From: Monilinia fructicola | Lineage: Eukaryota; Ascomycota; Leotiomycetes; Helotiales; Sclerotiniaceae | DNA: 64,000 nt | Reading direction: 5' to 3' | Assembly (NCBI GenBank): GCA_008692225.1 | Contig: VICG01000002.1 | Span: 2,463,501-2,527,500 of the forward strand | Part shown: positions 23,038 to 36,442 of the stretch, piece after piece | Position numbering within the stretch: the stretch's first letter is position 1 | How the letters are laid out: every line of letters starts with the position of its first letter | Notes under the pieces: model-generated | The model's input: the letters and a program-made list of their open reading frames with translations, nothing else | Databases searched by the model: none | Told to the model about the DNA's origin: nothing | Position numbers and translations under genes: made by a program

Positions 23038-26000
23038 ATAGGGTATCAGTCGTCGCCCAAAGGCGGATAAAAATGCCTCCGCAGCAGAGAGTGCACCATC
23101 GGGAAAGCCGAATATCCAGAAGGCCCAGTTCGATACAACCAAGAAGAAGGAAGTTGGTGTGTCGGATCTTACTTTGATCAGTAAGGTTTCGAATGAAGCA
23201 ATCAATGATAATCTTAAAAAAAGATTTGAGAATCGAGAAATTTACGTATGGTCTATCTCCTTGCGACAGGCGATTACAGTGGTGGGAGGGTTTCCGAGTA
23301 TGTCAAATGCTGATGGTTTTCTGTAGACATATATTGGCCATGTGCTGGTCTCTGTTAATCCCTTTCGAGATTGTAAGTGCTGCAATATGAACAATTTGAG
23401 CTATGAGTATCTAATACCTCACAGTGGGGATTTATACAGATACAGTCTTGGAAAGCTACAAAGGCAAGAATCGTCTGGAGGTCAGTCAATACGAGCCCAC
23501 TTACCAAATACTTGCATTTCTAACAGGCATTTAAGATGCCACCACATGTCTTCGCCGTTGCCGAATCTGCCTACTATAATATGAATGCATACAAAGATAA
23601 CCAATGTGTTATCATATCAGGAGAATCTGGAGCGGGAAAGACCGAGGCAGCAAAGCGAATTATGCAATATATAGCCAATGTATCCGGGGGCAGCAACTCA
23701 TCCATTCAGGAGATCAAAGATATGGTTTTGGCGACAAATCCTCTACTAGAATCTTTTGGTAATGCGAAAACTTTACGAAACAATAACTCCTCTCGTTTCG
23801 GGAAATACCTCCAATTACAATTCAATGCGCAAGGAGAGCCAGTGGGTGCGGATATAACAAACTATCTTCTCGAGAAGACGAGAGTAGTCACCCAGATTAC
23901 GAATGAGCGAAATTTCCACATTTTCTACCAATTCACGAAAGGAGCCTCCCAAACATATAGAGAAAACTTTGGCATCCAACAACCGTCGCAGTATCTTTAC
24001 ACGAGTAAGGCACAGTGCTTTGACGTTGATGGAATCGATGATCTAGCGGAATATCAAGACACTTTAAACGCCATGAAGATTATTGGTTTGTCGCAAGCTG
24101 AACAAGATGAGATATTCCGTATGCTAGCCGCTATCTTGTGGACCGGAAACATCCAATTCCGCGAAGGTGATGATGGATATGCCGCGGTTGTCGATCAATC
24201 AGTTGTTGATTTTTTGGCCTATCTTCTTGACGTAGATGCCGGCCACGTTATTCAAGCCATTACGATTAGAATCCTTACTCCTCGAAATGGGGAAGTCATC
24301 GAATCACCTGCGAATGTTCCTCAAGCAATGGCCACGAGAGATGCCCTCGCCAAAGCAATATATAACAACCTGTTCGATTGGATTGTCGAGCGTGTCAACA
24401 AATCTCTTACTGCTCGTGCAGCGACATCGAACTCTATAGGTATTCTCGATATTTATGGGTTTGAGATCTTCGAGAAGAACAGTTTCGAGCAATTGTGTAT
24501 CAATTATGTTAATGAGAAGCTGCAACAGATCTTCATTCAATTGACACTGAAGACTGAACAAGAGGAATATGCCCGGGAACAGATTCAATGGACGCCAATC
24601 AAATACTTCGACAACAAGATTGTCTGTGATTTAATCGAAGCTATTAGACCACCAGGTGTATTTTCCGCTATGAAAGATGCCACCAAGACTGCTCACGCTG
24701 ATCCAGCGGCATGCGACCGAACTTTTATGCAAGCCATTGGTTCAATGTCAAATCCTCACCTTACCCCTCGACAAGGCAACTTTATCATCAAGCATTATGC
24801 TGGGGACGTCAGCTATACCGTGGAGGGAATCACGGATAAGAATAAAGATCAACTTCTCAAAGGCTTGCTTAACCTATTTGGCCAGAGTAAAAATCGGTTC
24901 ATTCATGAGCTGTTCCCTCATCAGGTCGATCAGGATAATAGGAAACAGCCACCATCTGCTGGTGATAAAATCAAAGCCTCCGCGAATGATCTAGTGGCAA
25001 CATTAATGAAGGCGACACCATCATACATCCGTACGATCAAGCCCAATGAGAATAAATCCCCGACGGAGTACAATGAGAAGAACGTCCTGCATCAAGTCAA
25101 GTACCTTGGTCTTCAAGAAAACGTCCGAATTCGTCGTGCCGGATTTGCGTATCGTCAAACATTTGACAAGTTTGTTGAGCGATTCTACTTGCTTTCTTCC
25201 AAAACATCCTATGCCGGCGACTATATATGGACAGGAGACTCGAAAACTGGAGCCATGCAAATCCTGAAAGATACAAATATACCAGCCGAGGAATTCCAAA
25301 TGGGTGTGACGAAGGCATTTATCAAAGCTCCTGAAACGTTGTTTGCTCTTGAACATATGCGAGATCGGTACTGGCATAACATGGCCGCTCGAATTCAACG
25401 TGTATGGAGGGCGTTCTTGCAGATCAGAATTGAAGCTGCGACCCGAATTCAGAGGATGTTCAGAAAGAAGAGAGAGGGCAAGGCGTTCTTCGAGTTGCGA
25501 GAAAAGGGACATCAAATTTTACAAGGGCGCAAAGAGAGAAGAAGATACAGTCTTCTTGGTTCGAGGCGTTTCATGGGTGATTATCTTGGAATTGCAGCAA
25601 CTACTGGTCCTGGATCAAAGATTCGTGGGTCGATCAACTTACCGGCCAACGAAGCTACTATCTTCTCCTGTCGTGGTGAGATTCTTGAGACAAAGTTTGG
25701 TCGATCAAGTAAGCTAAGCCCCCGCATCCTCATTATGACGCGGGCGAAGTTTTACATCGTCAGTCAGCAGCTTGTCAATAAGCAGGTTCAAATTGCTGTG
25801 GAGAAAGCCATTCCTCTGGGAGCTATCAAATTTGTTAGCGTATCGACGTGCCGTGATGACTGGTTTTCATTGGGCGTGGGTTCACCACAGGAAGCTGATC
25901 CACTTTTTGACCTGCGTATTCAAAACCGAGCTCTTTACACACATGCAAGCGGCAATGCCTGGTGGCGGGTTCAACCTGAAAATAGGAGACTCGATTGAGT

Positions 26001-26957
26001 ATGCGAAAAAGCCTGGTAAAATGCAATTAATCAAGGTGGTCAAAGATTCTCAGCAGCGGCAAGATCACTATAAAAGTGCTACTATCCATACACAGGCAGG
26101 CGAGCCACCAAACTCCCGATCGAAGCCAATGCCAAAAGGCAAGCCTGTCGCACCGAAACCCTTCACCTCAGGCCGTCTTATAAAGCCTGGAGGACCAGGA
26201 GGACGACCATCAAAGCTGACCAATGGCAATCGACCAACCCCCAAGCCAGTTCCTATACCTGGTGCAGCAAAACCTGTACCTGCTGCCAACCCAATTGCAG
26301 CCTCTATTCCAGCACACACAAGAAATCCTTCGGCGCAATCGACACAATCTACTCGAGCTGTACCACCTCCTCCACCACCCGCTCCACCCGCCCCTCCTCC
26401 AGCTCCGGTATCGAGGGACCCTCAATACCGTGTTCTGTACGCATTTGCTGGACAGAGCGCCAATGAGTTTTCCCTGACGCAGGGTGAGATAGTTACTGTT
26501 CTCCAAAAAGAGACAAATGGTAAGCTTACTGACGACGGTATATTAAGTTCTGTCCAGCTAACTGTTATTAGGTTGGTGGCTTACCAAAAATTCCCGTGGT
26601 CAGGGCTGGGCACCTACTGCTTATCTTGAGGAAGTGACACCACCACCTGTTACCACTCGTCCAACACCACCTCCACCCCCAGGACACCCAAAGGTGAACG
26701 GGACCAACGGTGCTGCTATCCGATCTAAACCCACACCCCCAGCACCACCTGCAAAACGCCCAGTAGCCGGCCGGAAACCAGCTCCTCCTCCTGCCCCTCG
26801 TGATTCTGGAATGAGTATTTCGAATAGTGGAAGTGGTAATAACAGCGGTCGAAGTACACCAACCCCAAGTTTAGCTGGTGGCCTAGCTGAAGCATTACGA
26901 GCAAGACAAAGCGCGATGCAAGGTAACTCCAAAAAGGAAGACGATGACGATTGGTAG
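23038..26957 (+). CDS. myo1: Class I myosin (Myo1/MyoA), start codon and tail frame broken
   Basis: Five exons: 23038-23245, 23327-23372, 23425-23480, 23536-26519 and 26572-26957. The motor domain carries the P-loop GESGAGKT at about residue 132, the NNNSSRFGK switch I and the LDIYGFEIF switch II. Two IQ motifs ([26 protein letters not shown]) follow at about 719-765, then a basic TH1 lipid-binding tail, a Pro-rich region, an SH3 domain split by the last intron, and a C-terminal acidic DDDDW that activates Arp2/3 in this family. It drives cortical actin patch assembly and endocytosis. The expected start reads ATAGGG instead of ATGGG at 23038-23043, consistent with one inserted A at 23040. A five-T run at 25904-25908 has one T too many. 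With both removed the protein is 1225 aa, the usual length. Confidence 0.92.
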
Positions 26958-27772
26958 ACGCTGAAGAAAAAGGAAACCATGTGATGTGAGTTTCGCGAAC
27001 AGATTAGAGACGGCAGAAGATTGAAGCAGGCGGCTGGAATGCAAATATGACGAAGGTATAAAGCGATAGATGATGAGCAAGGAAGGCTACACCGTTATGT
27101 TTTAGCAAAGCGAAATTGGCGAGATTGGGGTTGGCGGCCTTTTACACAAATCATCATTTTGAGACATGACATGATTTGCAATGGTATGGAATCGAATGCA
27201 TGCATTGCACAGAATAGCGTTTTCTAACAGAGAACAGCGAGCGCAAGTCCTAAAGTGTGGGATCAGGGTAATGGACGGGTCTCAATAGAAAGGCAAATCC
27301 TACATTTGTATACAAGTTCTGTTTAAATACCTAGAGTTCATTTCAAATTGATTGATAGTACAAGTACAGTTCTTACTTGGGGTTGAATTCTATGAAGGCT
27401 TGCGACACAATGCAGATATAGGCATGTAGGCATAATTGGAATGGAGTAGCGAGGAGAGTAAACGAGCAAGTAGCGCGATAGGTTGTGAAAGCAAGATTTC
27501 TCTATCAAAGAGCCTCTTATACAGAGGTCATTAGATACTATAGCTGTTGCAGATGCGGAGAGATCCGATGCACGAACTACTAGTCACTCATCTCCCATCG
27601 TGCCATAGTCCAAACCCCACCCCTAAAGAAACCAAGGAAATCCCAAAGTCCTAGTATGAACGCGCGTAGTCCTCGAAATGCAAGGATGCAAGAGTGAGCC
27701 TATGAGACCCAAAGACAATCTAAGAAATGCATCCGTTGTGATCGTAATCTCCATTTCCAAATATAGAAACAT
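26958..27772. other. Intergenic stretch between convergent genes
   Basis: Eight hundred bases between the 3' ends of myo1 and the Cox24-like gene; no coding or repeat feature seen. Confidence 0.6.
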
Positions 27773-28880
27773 TTAATTGCGATCCAATCTTCGTCTCAAA
27801 TTTCTTGTACGGCGCATCAACTTCTTGTACTTGTGCTTCTTCATCTTCAGCTTTCGCTGTCTCTTTACACTAATGGCCCACATGGTCGCTCGCTCCCTAC
27901 GGTGAATTCTCCTGCGCTCGATATAACTTCTTGGTGGGTCTTCTGATACTATTGGACCACTTTCCGCGGTGTATGTAATTTCGCCATTCGCATCAGTAGA
28001 TTCGTTGATCGTGAGAATGGTATGGTAAGTGCGTTTTTGAGGAAGAAGCGCTTCCTCGTGTTCGGCAGCAGCTTCTGCGCCGGCTGAAAGCGATTCCTCT
28101 GTGCTCATGGGAACAGGCGCAGGTGGAGGAGAAAATGGTGTGTATTTGCGGGCGAACACTGAGCGGGGAGACTCGTTGGCATTGTCGAGATGTTGGACTC
28201 TATAAGACTCGGCGGTGATGCCGGCGCGGAGCTCATGTGTTTCTTCGTTCCATTGATCTTGGATGTTGAGTGTTTGGAGGGATCCTGTGGCGGAGTCGAG
28301 AGATTGAAGTGTATTGGATAGTGTGGCTATCACTTCTTGCGATTTATTTGATCGTGTTCGTGGGGTGAAGATTGAGGCGAACGCTTCGTCGGTTACGGCT
28401 TTAGGGAAGTTCATAGTGAGGGATATGGGTCTATGAAGGGAGAAGAATGCGGACGCGGCAATTTCTGTAATGTACATGTTAGAACTCTTTTTACGAATGT
28501 ATGAAGCCTGCCAACTCACGATTTGGAGCAATGTGACTGGTACTAGGCACACTAGGTAAGTTGTGCATGGTGTCGTCTTTGTTCGCAGAACCTGTTGAAG
28601 CATCCTTTGCCTTCCTTCTCCCCGCTTTCGAAGCCTTTTTTTCGCCATCTGGTCTTGCTTGTGTTGGAGATGCAGGAACAGTCTGTCTCTCAGCTACCCC
28701 CTTTGATCCATCTGCCGGGCTTGAGGGTTTGGACGAAGAGGAGGAGGATAATCGACGTTGATTGCAACGAAATGACAGGGCTTGCGAGGTAGCCGCTCGT
28801 GGCGCGACATTGTGGATAGGAAGTATTATTGGTAATGGTGGTGCTGTCAAAACAGCTCTTCGAACGGAGGAGGAAAACAT
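27773..28880 (-). CDS. Cox24/mS38-type mitochondrial small-ribosomal-subunit protein
   Basis: Two exons, 28880-28520 and 28464-27773, joined by a GTGAGT intron, give 350 aa without any frame problem. The N-terminus MFSSSVRRAVLTAPPLPI is a plausible mitochondrial presequence followed by a Ser/Arg-rich region. The last 40 residues (SVKRQRKLKMKKHKYKKLMR followed by RTRNLRRRLDRN) are the hallmark of the Cox24/AURKAIP1 C-terminal domain, which is mS38 of the mitoribosome and contacts 16S-like rRNA. In yeast the gene is needed for COX1 mRNA processing and translation. The centre is poorly conserved, as is typical. It runs toward myo1. Confidence 0.85.
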
Positions 28881-29993
28881 CCTTGCTCGCAATATTATTG
28901 AAGTAGACTCCGTCTGAAAAGATATATGACTTTGAAGCCTTATCTTAGTTTCCTTGTTCCAAAAGATTGCGAGATCGCTAAGAATTGAGGCTGGCGTGAA
29001 ACTAAGGTGGTACTATCCACGTGATCGGGATGCGCCGCTCCCCCGTGCCTATCATCATCAGCCTCATCTTCTAAAGAGTATTTTGCAACACACTGGCAAT
29101 GAATCGACGGCTTTGGAATATGTCAAAGGTAGTCTCCTTGTATAGCTGGATAATTCATCATTTTACGCACAGCAAATCTCATAAGTACTTACCAGTCCAA
29201 TACCAAGAGTTGGATGTTTAAAATTTGAAAAGGTTCAATACTAAAAGTTGGATATGGCCAATTGGACTTGCTCAACTTACCTCCGCGGCATGATTGGATT
29301 GCATCTCGGAGTACAAATGTTGCTGGAGGCAGAACTTCGTTGGAAGTAGCGTAACTCAAGTTCTACCATTCTCCGTACCCTACACGCCCACCATCTTCCA
29401 TCGTTCTCAATTACTCCCGAGTGTAAATGACTCAGGCAGCAAGAACTACTTCTCCGATAGCAAAGGAAGAACAAAGTTTGTATCTATGGTTAAAATGTAT
29501 ATACACAAAGTTGAACATGGAGCAGAATTTTAGGATCAGGGGGTAATATGGAAGTTCCTGCTGCCATGGAGGCCGGTGATCTACCTTGACCTAACTTCAA
29601 CGCCGGCAAAATTCTTCGTGGCATATCCATCAGAGTAAAGACTTTCGTTCTCACGTAGGCCGCTGGTTATTTGGATAAGTTAACCGAGCCTTAGCAAGGA
29701 GTATCCAGATCTCCTTCGATAAACAAGCTAGGGAAATATTGCAATGCTGAGTGAGCTGGACGACCATTAAGACCAACTTCCAAATGAACTTGTGTTATTA
29801 TTCACAAGCGTCTTCAAGGATCAGAAGTTTCTTGATAAACGACAAAATATGATTTAAAAGATCAACGTTTCAATTCGCTTTAGCCACCAGGTATTTCATT
29901 TTTTCATTAGACCATGCCATCATGAACCATCCTCTCGCCGTAGCACCGAATGATTTCCCCCTCCATCCATCTTCACGCGCATCTAGTAAAACC
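28881..29993. other. Intergenic stretch
   Basis: About 1.1 kb between the Cox24-like gene start and the 3' end of the Gly-rich gene. No gene, RNA or repeat that I can support. Confidence 0.55.
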
Positions 29994-31188
29994 TTACATA
30001 AATTTACTAGCCAACCCCATCAATCCACTCATGCCACCCGAGTTTCCACCCCCCTGACTCTTCAAGTACATCTTGAGAGCCATCTCACCTGCTTGTTGCA
30101 CGACACTTTCCTTGGAAGAACCGGAGGAGACATTTCCTTGACTGCTTTGTTGATCGAATAGTTTACTGGCTTGTGCCATTGCCATTCCCACGAATGCGTT
30201 CTGTGAGTTTCCAGATGAAGAGTTGCCAGATGAGCCACCGCTGAACATCTTGAGTGCTTGCATTGCGGCAGCGCTGCCCATGCTAGCTGAGGAAGCTGAT
30301 GAATCGCTCGAGGAAGAACCACCTCCGTAAAACTGTTTGTGCGACTTTACGGCTTCTATTGTCATGCTGTTAGCACGGAATTTCATGGGGAATCAGTTTC
30401 GACGAAAATGTCCTACCTTCTTCATCGACGTCCTGGTTGCTGATGTTATGTTTGTTCTGGCCCAAATAGCCCAAGACACTTGAAAACAAGCTGGAATCTC
30501 CAGAGTCCCCAGAATGTTGTTCAGCATGATGAGCTGCACCCTTCAAATCCTCATCATCGGCACCATATCCTCCGCCACCACCGTATGGGTTGTTCCCGCC
30601 GCCTCCATATCTCTCATCGCGGCCACCGTGGCGGACTTCATCTTGTCCTCCCTGTCCACCACCGCTGTAATAGCTTTGTGCCTCTCCACCCCCTTGGCGA
30701 CGTTCTTCGTTGAAGTTTCCACCGCCGAATGCGCCTCCTGGTCCACCATGACCTTCTCTTCTTTCTGTGTAGATTTTTTAGTATTGACCAACCTAGAGTG
30801 ATTGGGAGGATAAATGGAGAAAAATACCTTCACCGCCGTATCCTCCACTTCCTCTTCCCTCACTACCCCCATATCCCCCACTTTGTCTTCCCTCACCACC
30901 ACCATATCCTCCTCCACTCTGTCTTCCCTCACCACCGCCATATCCTCCTCCACTCTGTCTTCCCTCACCACCACCGTAACCTCCTCCGCTTTGTCTTCCC
31001 TCATATCCCTCTTGTTGTCCACCATAGCCTTCCTCATTTCTGCGGCCGTGTTGGCCTTCTCTTCTCTCTGAAAATTTGCATTAGTATGATCCGTCTTTAC
31101 TTGTATCTCGGGATCCAGATTTCCAAGTACCTTCTCCGCCATATCCGCCACTTTGACCACCGTAACCTTCGTTTCCGTAACCTGACAT
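29994..31188 (-). CDS. Gly/Tyr-rich beta-flanking-type protein
   Basis: Four exons on the minus strand: 31188-31131, 31067-30828, 30764-30417 and 30355-29994, all phase 1, giving 335 aa with no frame break. The N-terminal half is disordered, built of GGYGG and GRQSGGGYGGGE repeats, with RRE-rich joints at the exon borders. The C-terminal half is Ala/Ser/Gly-rich and amphipathic (SAAAMQALKMFSGG, SQNAFVGMAMAQASKLFDQQ, AGEMALKMYLKSQGGG). I recall this C-terminal pattern from fungal proteins annotated 'beta-flanking protein', whose function is unclear. Similar GGY-repeat proteins are often stress-induced, but nothing here proves that. Confidence 0.75.
30846..30999 (-). repeat. Coding 36-bp minisatellite (GRQSGGGYGGGE units)
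   Basis: Within exon 2 of the Gly-rich gene a 36-bp unit encoding GRQSGGGYGGGE is tandemly repeated about four times, two copies being almost identical at nucleotide level. Copy number is likely to vary between strains. Confidence 0.9.
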
Positions 31189-34072
31189 GATTGCTAGTGA
31201 TTGATTAATTGATTGATGCTATGAGGCAATGTTATTAGCCAAGAACAATGTGATTTATTTGTTGAGGTGGCTTATGCGGGGTACAGCTAAAGAGCTTTCA
31301 CACGAAAAACAAAACACACAGCATTGGAAATATACTTACTATATGGAGTTTTATAGTAGATTTTCAATGAAACGTTAAGTTGTAATGATTTTGAGGGAGA
31401 GGAGATTTATTAAATGTTGAAGATAAGCTTGATATTTATTTGAGTTTCCCTTGGGACTCAACTGAGCTGGATACCAAGGAGGGGAATCATGCAGATGATG
31501 ACGTTGAGTGGTGGGGTAGCTGAACCCCCTATTGATATGGAGCTAATACGCTCGCTTGATTGGCTAGTCTCTGAATGCTGTGTAACTATATCATCTTGGC
31601 TATCCCGAGTGAATAGACTAATTGTATGAATTAAGTTTGACAAGTTGAGGTATTTAAATGAGATGTTATGAAAGTGGCGTGAATTGATCAATAAGAGAAC
31701 TTAAGAGGAAATTCAAGAGGCAGTGGATGATTTTGAATTTTCCAAGTTTCTTGGTGGATTGCTCTTAATTCATTTATTCGCCTGCAAAAGGCATTTTATA
31801 ATCCTGAATATCCATCTCTCTCTCTACAAATTATTGTTACTTTTACTAGCCATCGGTTGAGGCGTATGTCAGTTAAAGCTGATAGTGATAATCATCAATA
31901 AAGACTACAAGGTTAATGTTTGTCTTGGTAAATAAGAAAGTCGATCAACCCAATATCCGCTTCTAGTGAGTCGATTCTGGTACTATATTTGCTTTCAGAT
32001 GCAATCATCATCATCAATCTAATTTTGCTCAGCACTTCAGTCACTCCTCTTGTCTGCTATCATAAACATCAAGATTGATACTGCCCTACCAGCGATTAGT
32101 TCTGTCCATCCGGTCGATTCATTCCATGGGGAACCAAGAACAGTTCAGAAATTCAGAGATTTCAAGTAGCATATACAAAAGCATCCCGAAGAGTCTATAA
32201 TAAAGCATTTGAATGTACCAATCAGATAGTAAGAAGTGCCACGTTGACCCTTTGCGCCAAGTTTGGCTATTGTTGCTTATGTTTTACCAAAGCCAGTTAT
32301 TCATACGTCAGAGGACTTTTCATGGTGGCCATACCATCACAGGATTGAATTTATTTTCCGAGAGGTCCAGCGATCATTTTTTATGTAGTTTACAGTACAT
32401 ATTATACGATTCACAGGAATATGAAGCACTTTCATACAGTTGAAGCATAAAAAATGCCAAAAGAAATGACAATTGTGACGGGAAGCCCCTGACAATTACC
32501 GAGGATCTTCCTCACTTAGCCGATTTCGCTTAGAGAAATTCATCTGTGGATGTGATTTGGAATAACCAGAACAAATTGGGTGAAAAGGATCTCCAAAGTC
32601 CACTCGTGTGAATAGCAAATCATAAGGCAAAGTTAACTTCATTTGGCGGCGAAATGTCGCAACAGATGAATTTGGTAAACAGGGCTTTGACCTGCTCAAA
32701 GCTCCCAGAGATTCTTCCGCCAATCTAAGATAGACGTTTGAAATCGCGCAGGTTGTTGATACAGAAAGGGCCACAGACCTTAAAGAAAAGTTGCATGCAC
32801 TTTTGAAGCTCTAGGAACCTGCAAAAGACCTTGGAGAACTTACAATACTAAACACCAATCTACAAACCACGGGAATATACTAAGAAGTTGCAAAAACCAT
32901 GCTGAGAAGCAAGAGTGCCCTCAACTTGTTTGGCATAACAGGAGTGATGCTGTGATCAGAGATTGACATGATATCTTTCTAGGCACATACTAGAATTCTC
33001 CGGAGTTTGCAAATTCTTTATACTCTAAGAATATGCAAGGCAAAAATACCTCCAATTTCCACGCTGCTACGACTTTTTTCGTCAGGGAGAATATCATCAT
33101 AATAGAACATAACTAGAACTGGATAATGTTATTTTCCATCAAGTTTGTTCTTCTAAAAGAGAGCTGGGTCCATCTCTAGCGTAGTATCAACCCAGCAAGT
33201 TCTGTGCCAGAATGAGAATTTTCGCCATTTATTATCTCATTGTCGTCCGCGATTACGGTGTCGTGTCTGGGTAACCGGCCACAAGAAGATGACCTCTGGA
33301 GCAACAAACCACAGAATTTCTCATCAGAACTATATTCCTTAGCGAAAAGAACCGCCATAACTCTGTGAATCGACAGTTTTTCCGTTGATTTCTTGCCGTT
33401 GGCAAAAGGTTTTATGCACCGAGACTTAACAAACTATCAAGCTGGCTTTTTGACAAATTAGAAGAACGGATTATCTTCTATGAATAAATCACTCGAAATA
33501 CCTTATGGGAGACAGCGCTTAAGTACTTGATTCTGTGGTGAATGTCTCAAGTCATACTTTAAATCCGAAAATAATTCGCACGGCCAAAGGCTACATTGGA
33601 CTTGAGCATCATCCGAGTCAGAATGGAGATCCGATTGTTATCATTGAAGCCTCGAAGGGGCTTAAACTCCTCTGGTGCTTCGACATAGTCAAAGGGAACC
33701 TATCGGGACTGCTACCTTTATCAGATCATGCATAGCAAGGGATCTGGAGGGCAAAAGTGGGAGGATATTTCAACAATTGGACCGGGAATTCTATGAACGA
33801 ATGGAAACTGTACTGCACCGAGAAGGTCACAAGAAAATTCCAGGAGTGGCTTTAGAGACTCGATCTGAACTTCATATTATAATAATAATCACTAATTTTT
33901 ACAAGCGATATTTATATTCGCTGAAAGGCGTATGCCTGATCACTCTATCTTTCTATGTTCTCTATGCACCCAACAACGCCACCGATAGCTATGCAAATTC
34001 GCAATCCCACTCAGCAACAGAAATGTTCAGATTCAAGCCATCAAATCATTATGAAGGACTCAACACTTGCCA
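31189..34072. other. Intergenic stretch
   Basis: Nearly 2.9 kb, AT-rich. Short frames at 32496-32774 (-) and 33675-34244 (+) show no recognisable motif, and the latter overlaps the 3' end of the transporter gene antisense. No gene supported. Confidence 0.5.
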
Positions 34073-36093
34073 TCAATTCTCATCCGCCGACTCCGTATCG
34101 CCAACTCTTTTCCCCTCCTTCAACCCCTGCAACGTCTTATGCTCCACCTCCAATGAATACCCTTTAACAAACAAACTCGTAATCAGCGCCGCACCACACA
34201 ATGCACACATCACAACCCAAATCATCTTCAAAGAATCAGCATAAGCTTGTTTCAATAGTGTTTTTTCCAATCCCTCATCCATACTCTTAATGACCTCCAC
34301 CAATGCCGTGGCATCTTTGCTATATTGCGTCGCCATTGACGCAAGCGACGGATACAAGGTAAGTTTCTGCTTGATTTCGTTTTGGAATACAACGCCACCG
34401 ACAGCAACACCAATCGCCTGACCAAACACACGGTCGAAAGCGTAGAAAGCTGCCGCATGACCAGCATCTTGAGGCCGAGATGCGGCTTGGTTGCCTAAAG
34501 CCATGGCGGGAAAGAGCATGCCTGTACCGATTGATATTGGAACATTGAGGAATACCCACTGGACGATGGATGTTTTTGGTTCCAGGAGATATAGGAGACC
34601 GGCTCCAGAAGTGGCGAGGAACCAGCCTGACCAGAGAGCCCAGCGATAACGACCCGTTTTTGCTACGAGAACCCCGACTACTACGGACATAGGCTAGTTG
34701 TGGATCAGTCAAGCTTGAAGACATTTGAAATACAGTAAACTTACAGCGACGAAACTAGTCTCTGGCAAGACTGCCACACCGGAAATAATCGGCGTATACC
34801 CCTGAACTGCTTCGTAGTATAAAGGGAGATAGTACAATAGAGACCAAAGCACCATTCCGTGAACCAGAGTCTGAAAGTATATGAATATTGTGGACCAAGT
34901 GCTGAAGATGCTGAAGCGGATAATGGGTTCCAGATTGTCTCCAGGTAGGGGCTCTCCTTCGGAATCAAATGCTCCGTCTGATAGTCTCTTTTCATAGAAT
35001 GCGAATGCGATGAGACCTGCCACTCCAATCAATAGAGGGAACAGCACTCTCCATGAGTCCCATGCGTACATGACACCACCTGTTTTTAGATCAGCGATGT
35101 GCGTTGTGGGGTTCTCTGGACACTCATACCCCATGTAATTGGAATTAGAAAGGAAATGGTCGAAGAAACAAAGATGACAGAGCCAAACCAGTCAAATCTC
35201 TTGACCTTTGCAAGCAAATTTCCAGGTGTACGTTTAATTTTTAGAAAAAGAATTATAGCGATTGAGCCGGATGCGATGATAGGAATGTTGATCCAGAAAA
35301 TCCATCTCCAAGAGACGTTTTGTGCGAAAGCTAAAAGATCCAAGTTAGACAGATATTCTTTAAGAGTAGGAATCGATACTTACCACCACCTATCAAGGGA
35401 CCGCCAACACTTCCAATCGCCCAGATACTGCCTGTGTATAATATTAGTCGATGCATCATCAAGAGTTGAAGACAGAAAGCATACCAAAATATCCGAAGTA
35501 AGCCCCTCGAACAGTGAGGGGAACTAAATCCGTAACAAGAACCTCGCCCAATGTCAAGATTCCACCACCACCAATACCCTGAACACTTCGACCCACAAGC
35601 CTACGATCCTATTAGCAACATCACTACCACAGAGCCATTTTCAAACTAACATCAAAGTGAAATTTTTAGCAACAGCGGCCAAAATCGATCCGATGCCAAA
35701 AAACACAGCAGACCCAAGTAGTAATTCCTTTCTCCCAAAAACATGACTCAACCCTGCAATCACAGGCTGAAAGACGGCACTCGTGAGAAGGAAACTGGTT
35801 CCAGACCAGAAAGCTTCGATAGCGGTTCCTCTAAGCTTTGTGGTAATGATCGGAAGAGCGATACTGAGAGAAGTAGCATCGAGTGCAGCTGCGAGGGTAA
35901 TGAGACATATGGAGGAAAAGGCGAGGATAAAAGCGGTAGTGGGTTTGAATTCAATGTTTGGTGCTGGCGTAACAGCGTCAGGTGTTGACTTTTCCTGTAT
36001 ACTAGTTGGAATGTCGGAGATGGTCGTATTGGAAGGCATTTGATGTCTTGTTGAGGAAACCTCCAAATCTGGAGTTTCTGCGGACTGCCCCAT
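34073..36093 (-). CDS. MFS drug:H+ antiporter, DHA2-like (14 TM)
   Basis: Six exons: 36093-35651, 35600-35485, 35431-35384, 35330-35130, 35079-34745 and 34693-34073, giving 587 aa with every junction in phase. A soluble Ser/Thr-rich N-terminus of about 55 residues precedes many hydrophobic helices. The first helix region ends in a DATSLSIALPIITT segment, and the loop FGRKELLLGSAVFFGIGS matches the MFS loop 2-3 signature. GRSVQGIGGGGILTLGEVLV and the GSIWAIGSVGGPLIGG helix resemble antiporter motif C. Members export toxins, fungicides or secondary metabolites at the plasma membrane using the proton gradient. No biosynthetic gene lies beside it, so the substrate is open. It diverges from pfa4. 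Confidence 0.85.
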
Positions 36094-36442
36094 GGTGGAG
36101 GAAGTAGAAATGTGGTGTGATGATGAGAGGGTATGAGATGAATAGGCAGACTTTCAGATAGGATGAACGTTGTGGTAGTGCAATCGAGAATAACAAAAAC
36201 AACAGACTATTCAACAAATTCTTCAACAGGAAATTTTGTTGACTTGATTCATACAAAACATAATATACCACGCACAAACCTGGGCAGTTCTATCGTATAT
36301 AAACATCCACGAGCCCGGCCCAGCTAAGCTATTCAACGGAAAGGAAATTATTTCCAAGAACCCTGGCAACGTCGGATCACAAAAATATGGACATTTCTAA
36401 TCGCAGAACAATAATCTACAGTACGTCCGTATCAACCCCATC

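Noticed and set aside
30543..31190. Alternative frames across the Gly-rich gene, on both strands
   Set aside because: Low-complexity shadows of the spliced GGY-repeat gene, which has four phase-consistent introns.
34073..36093. A secondary-metabolite cluster around the DHA2 transporter
   Set aside because: Neighbours are a palmitoyltransferase and a Gly-rich protein; no biosynthetic enzyme is nearby.
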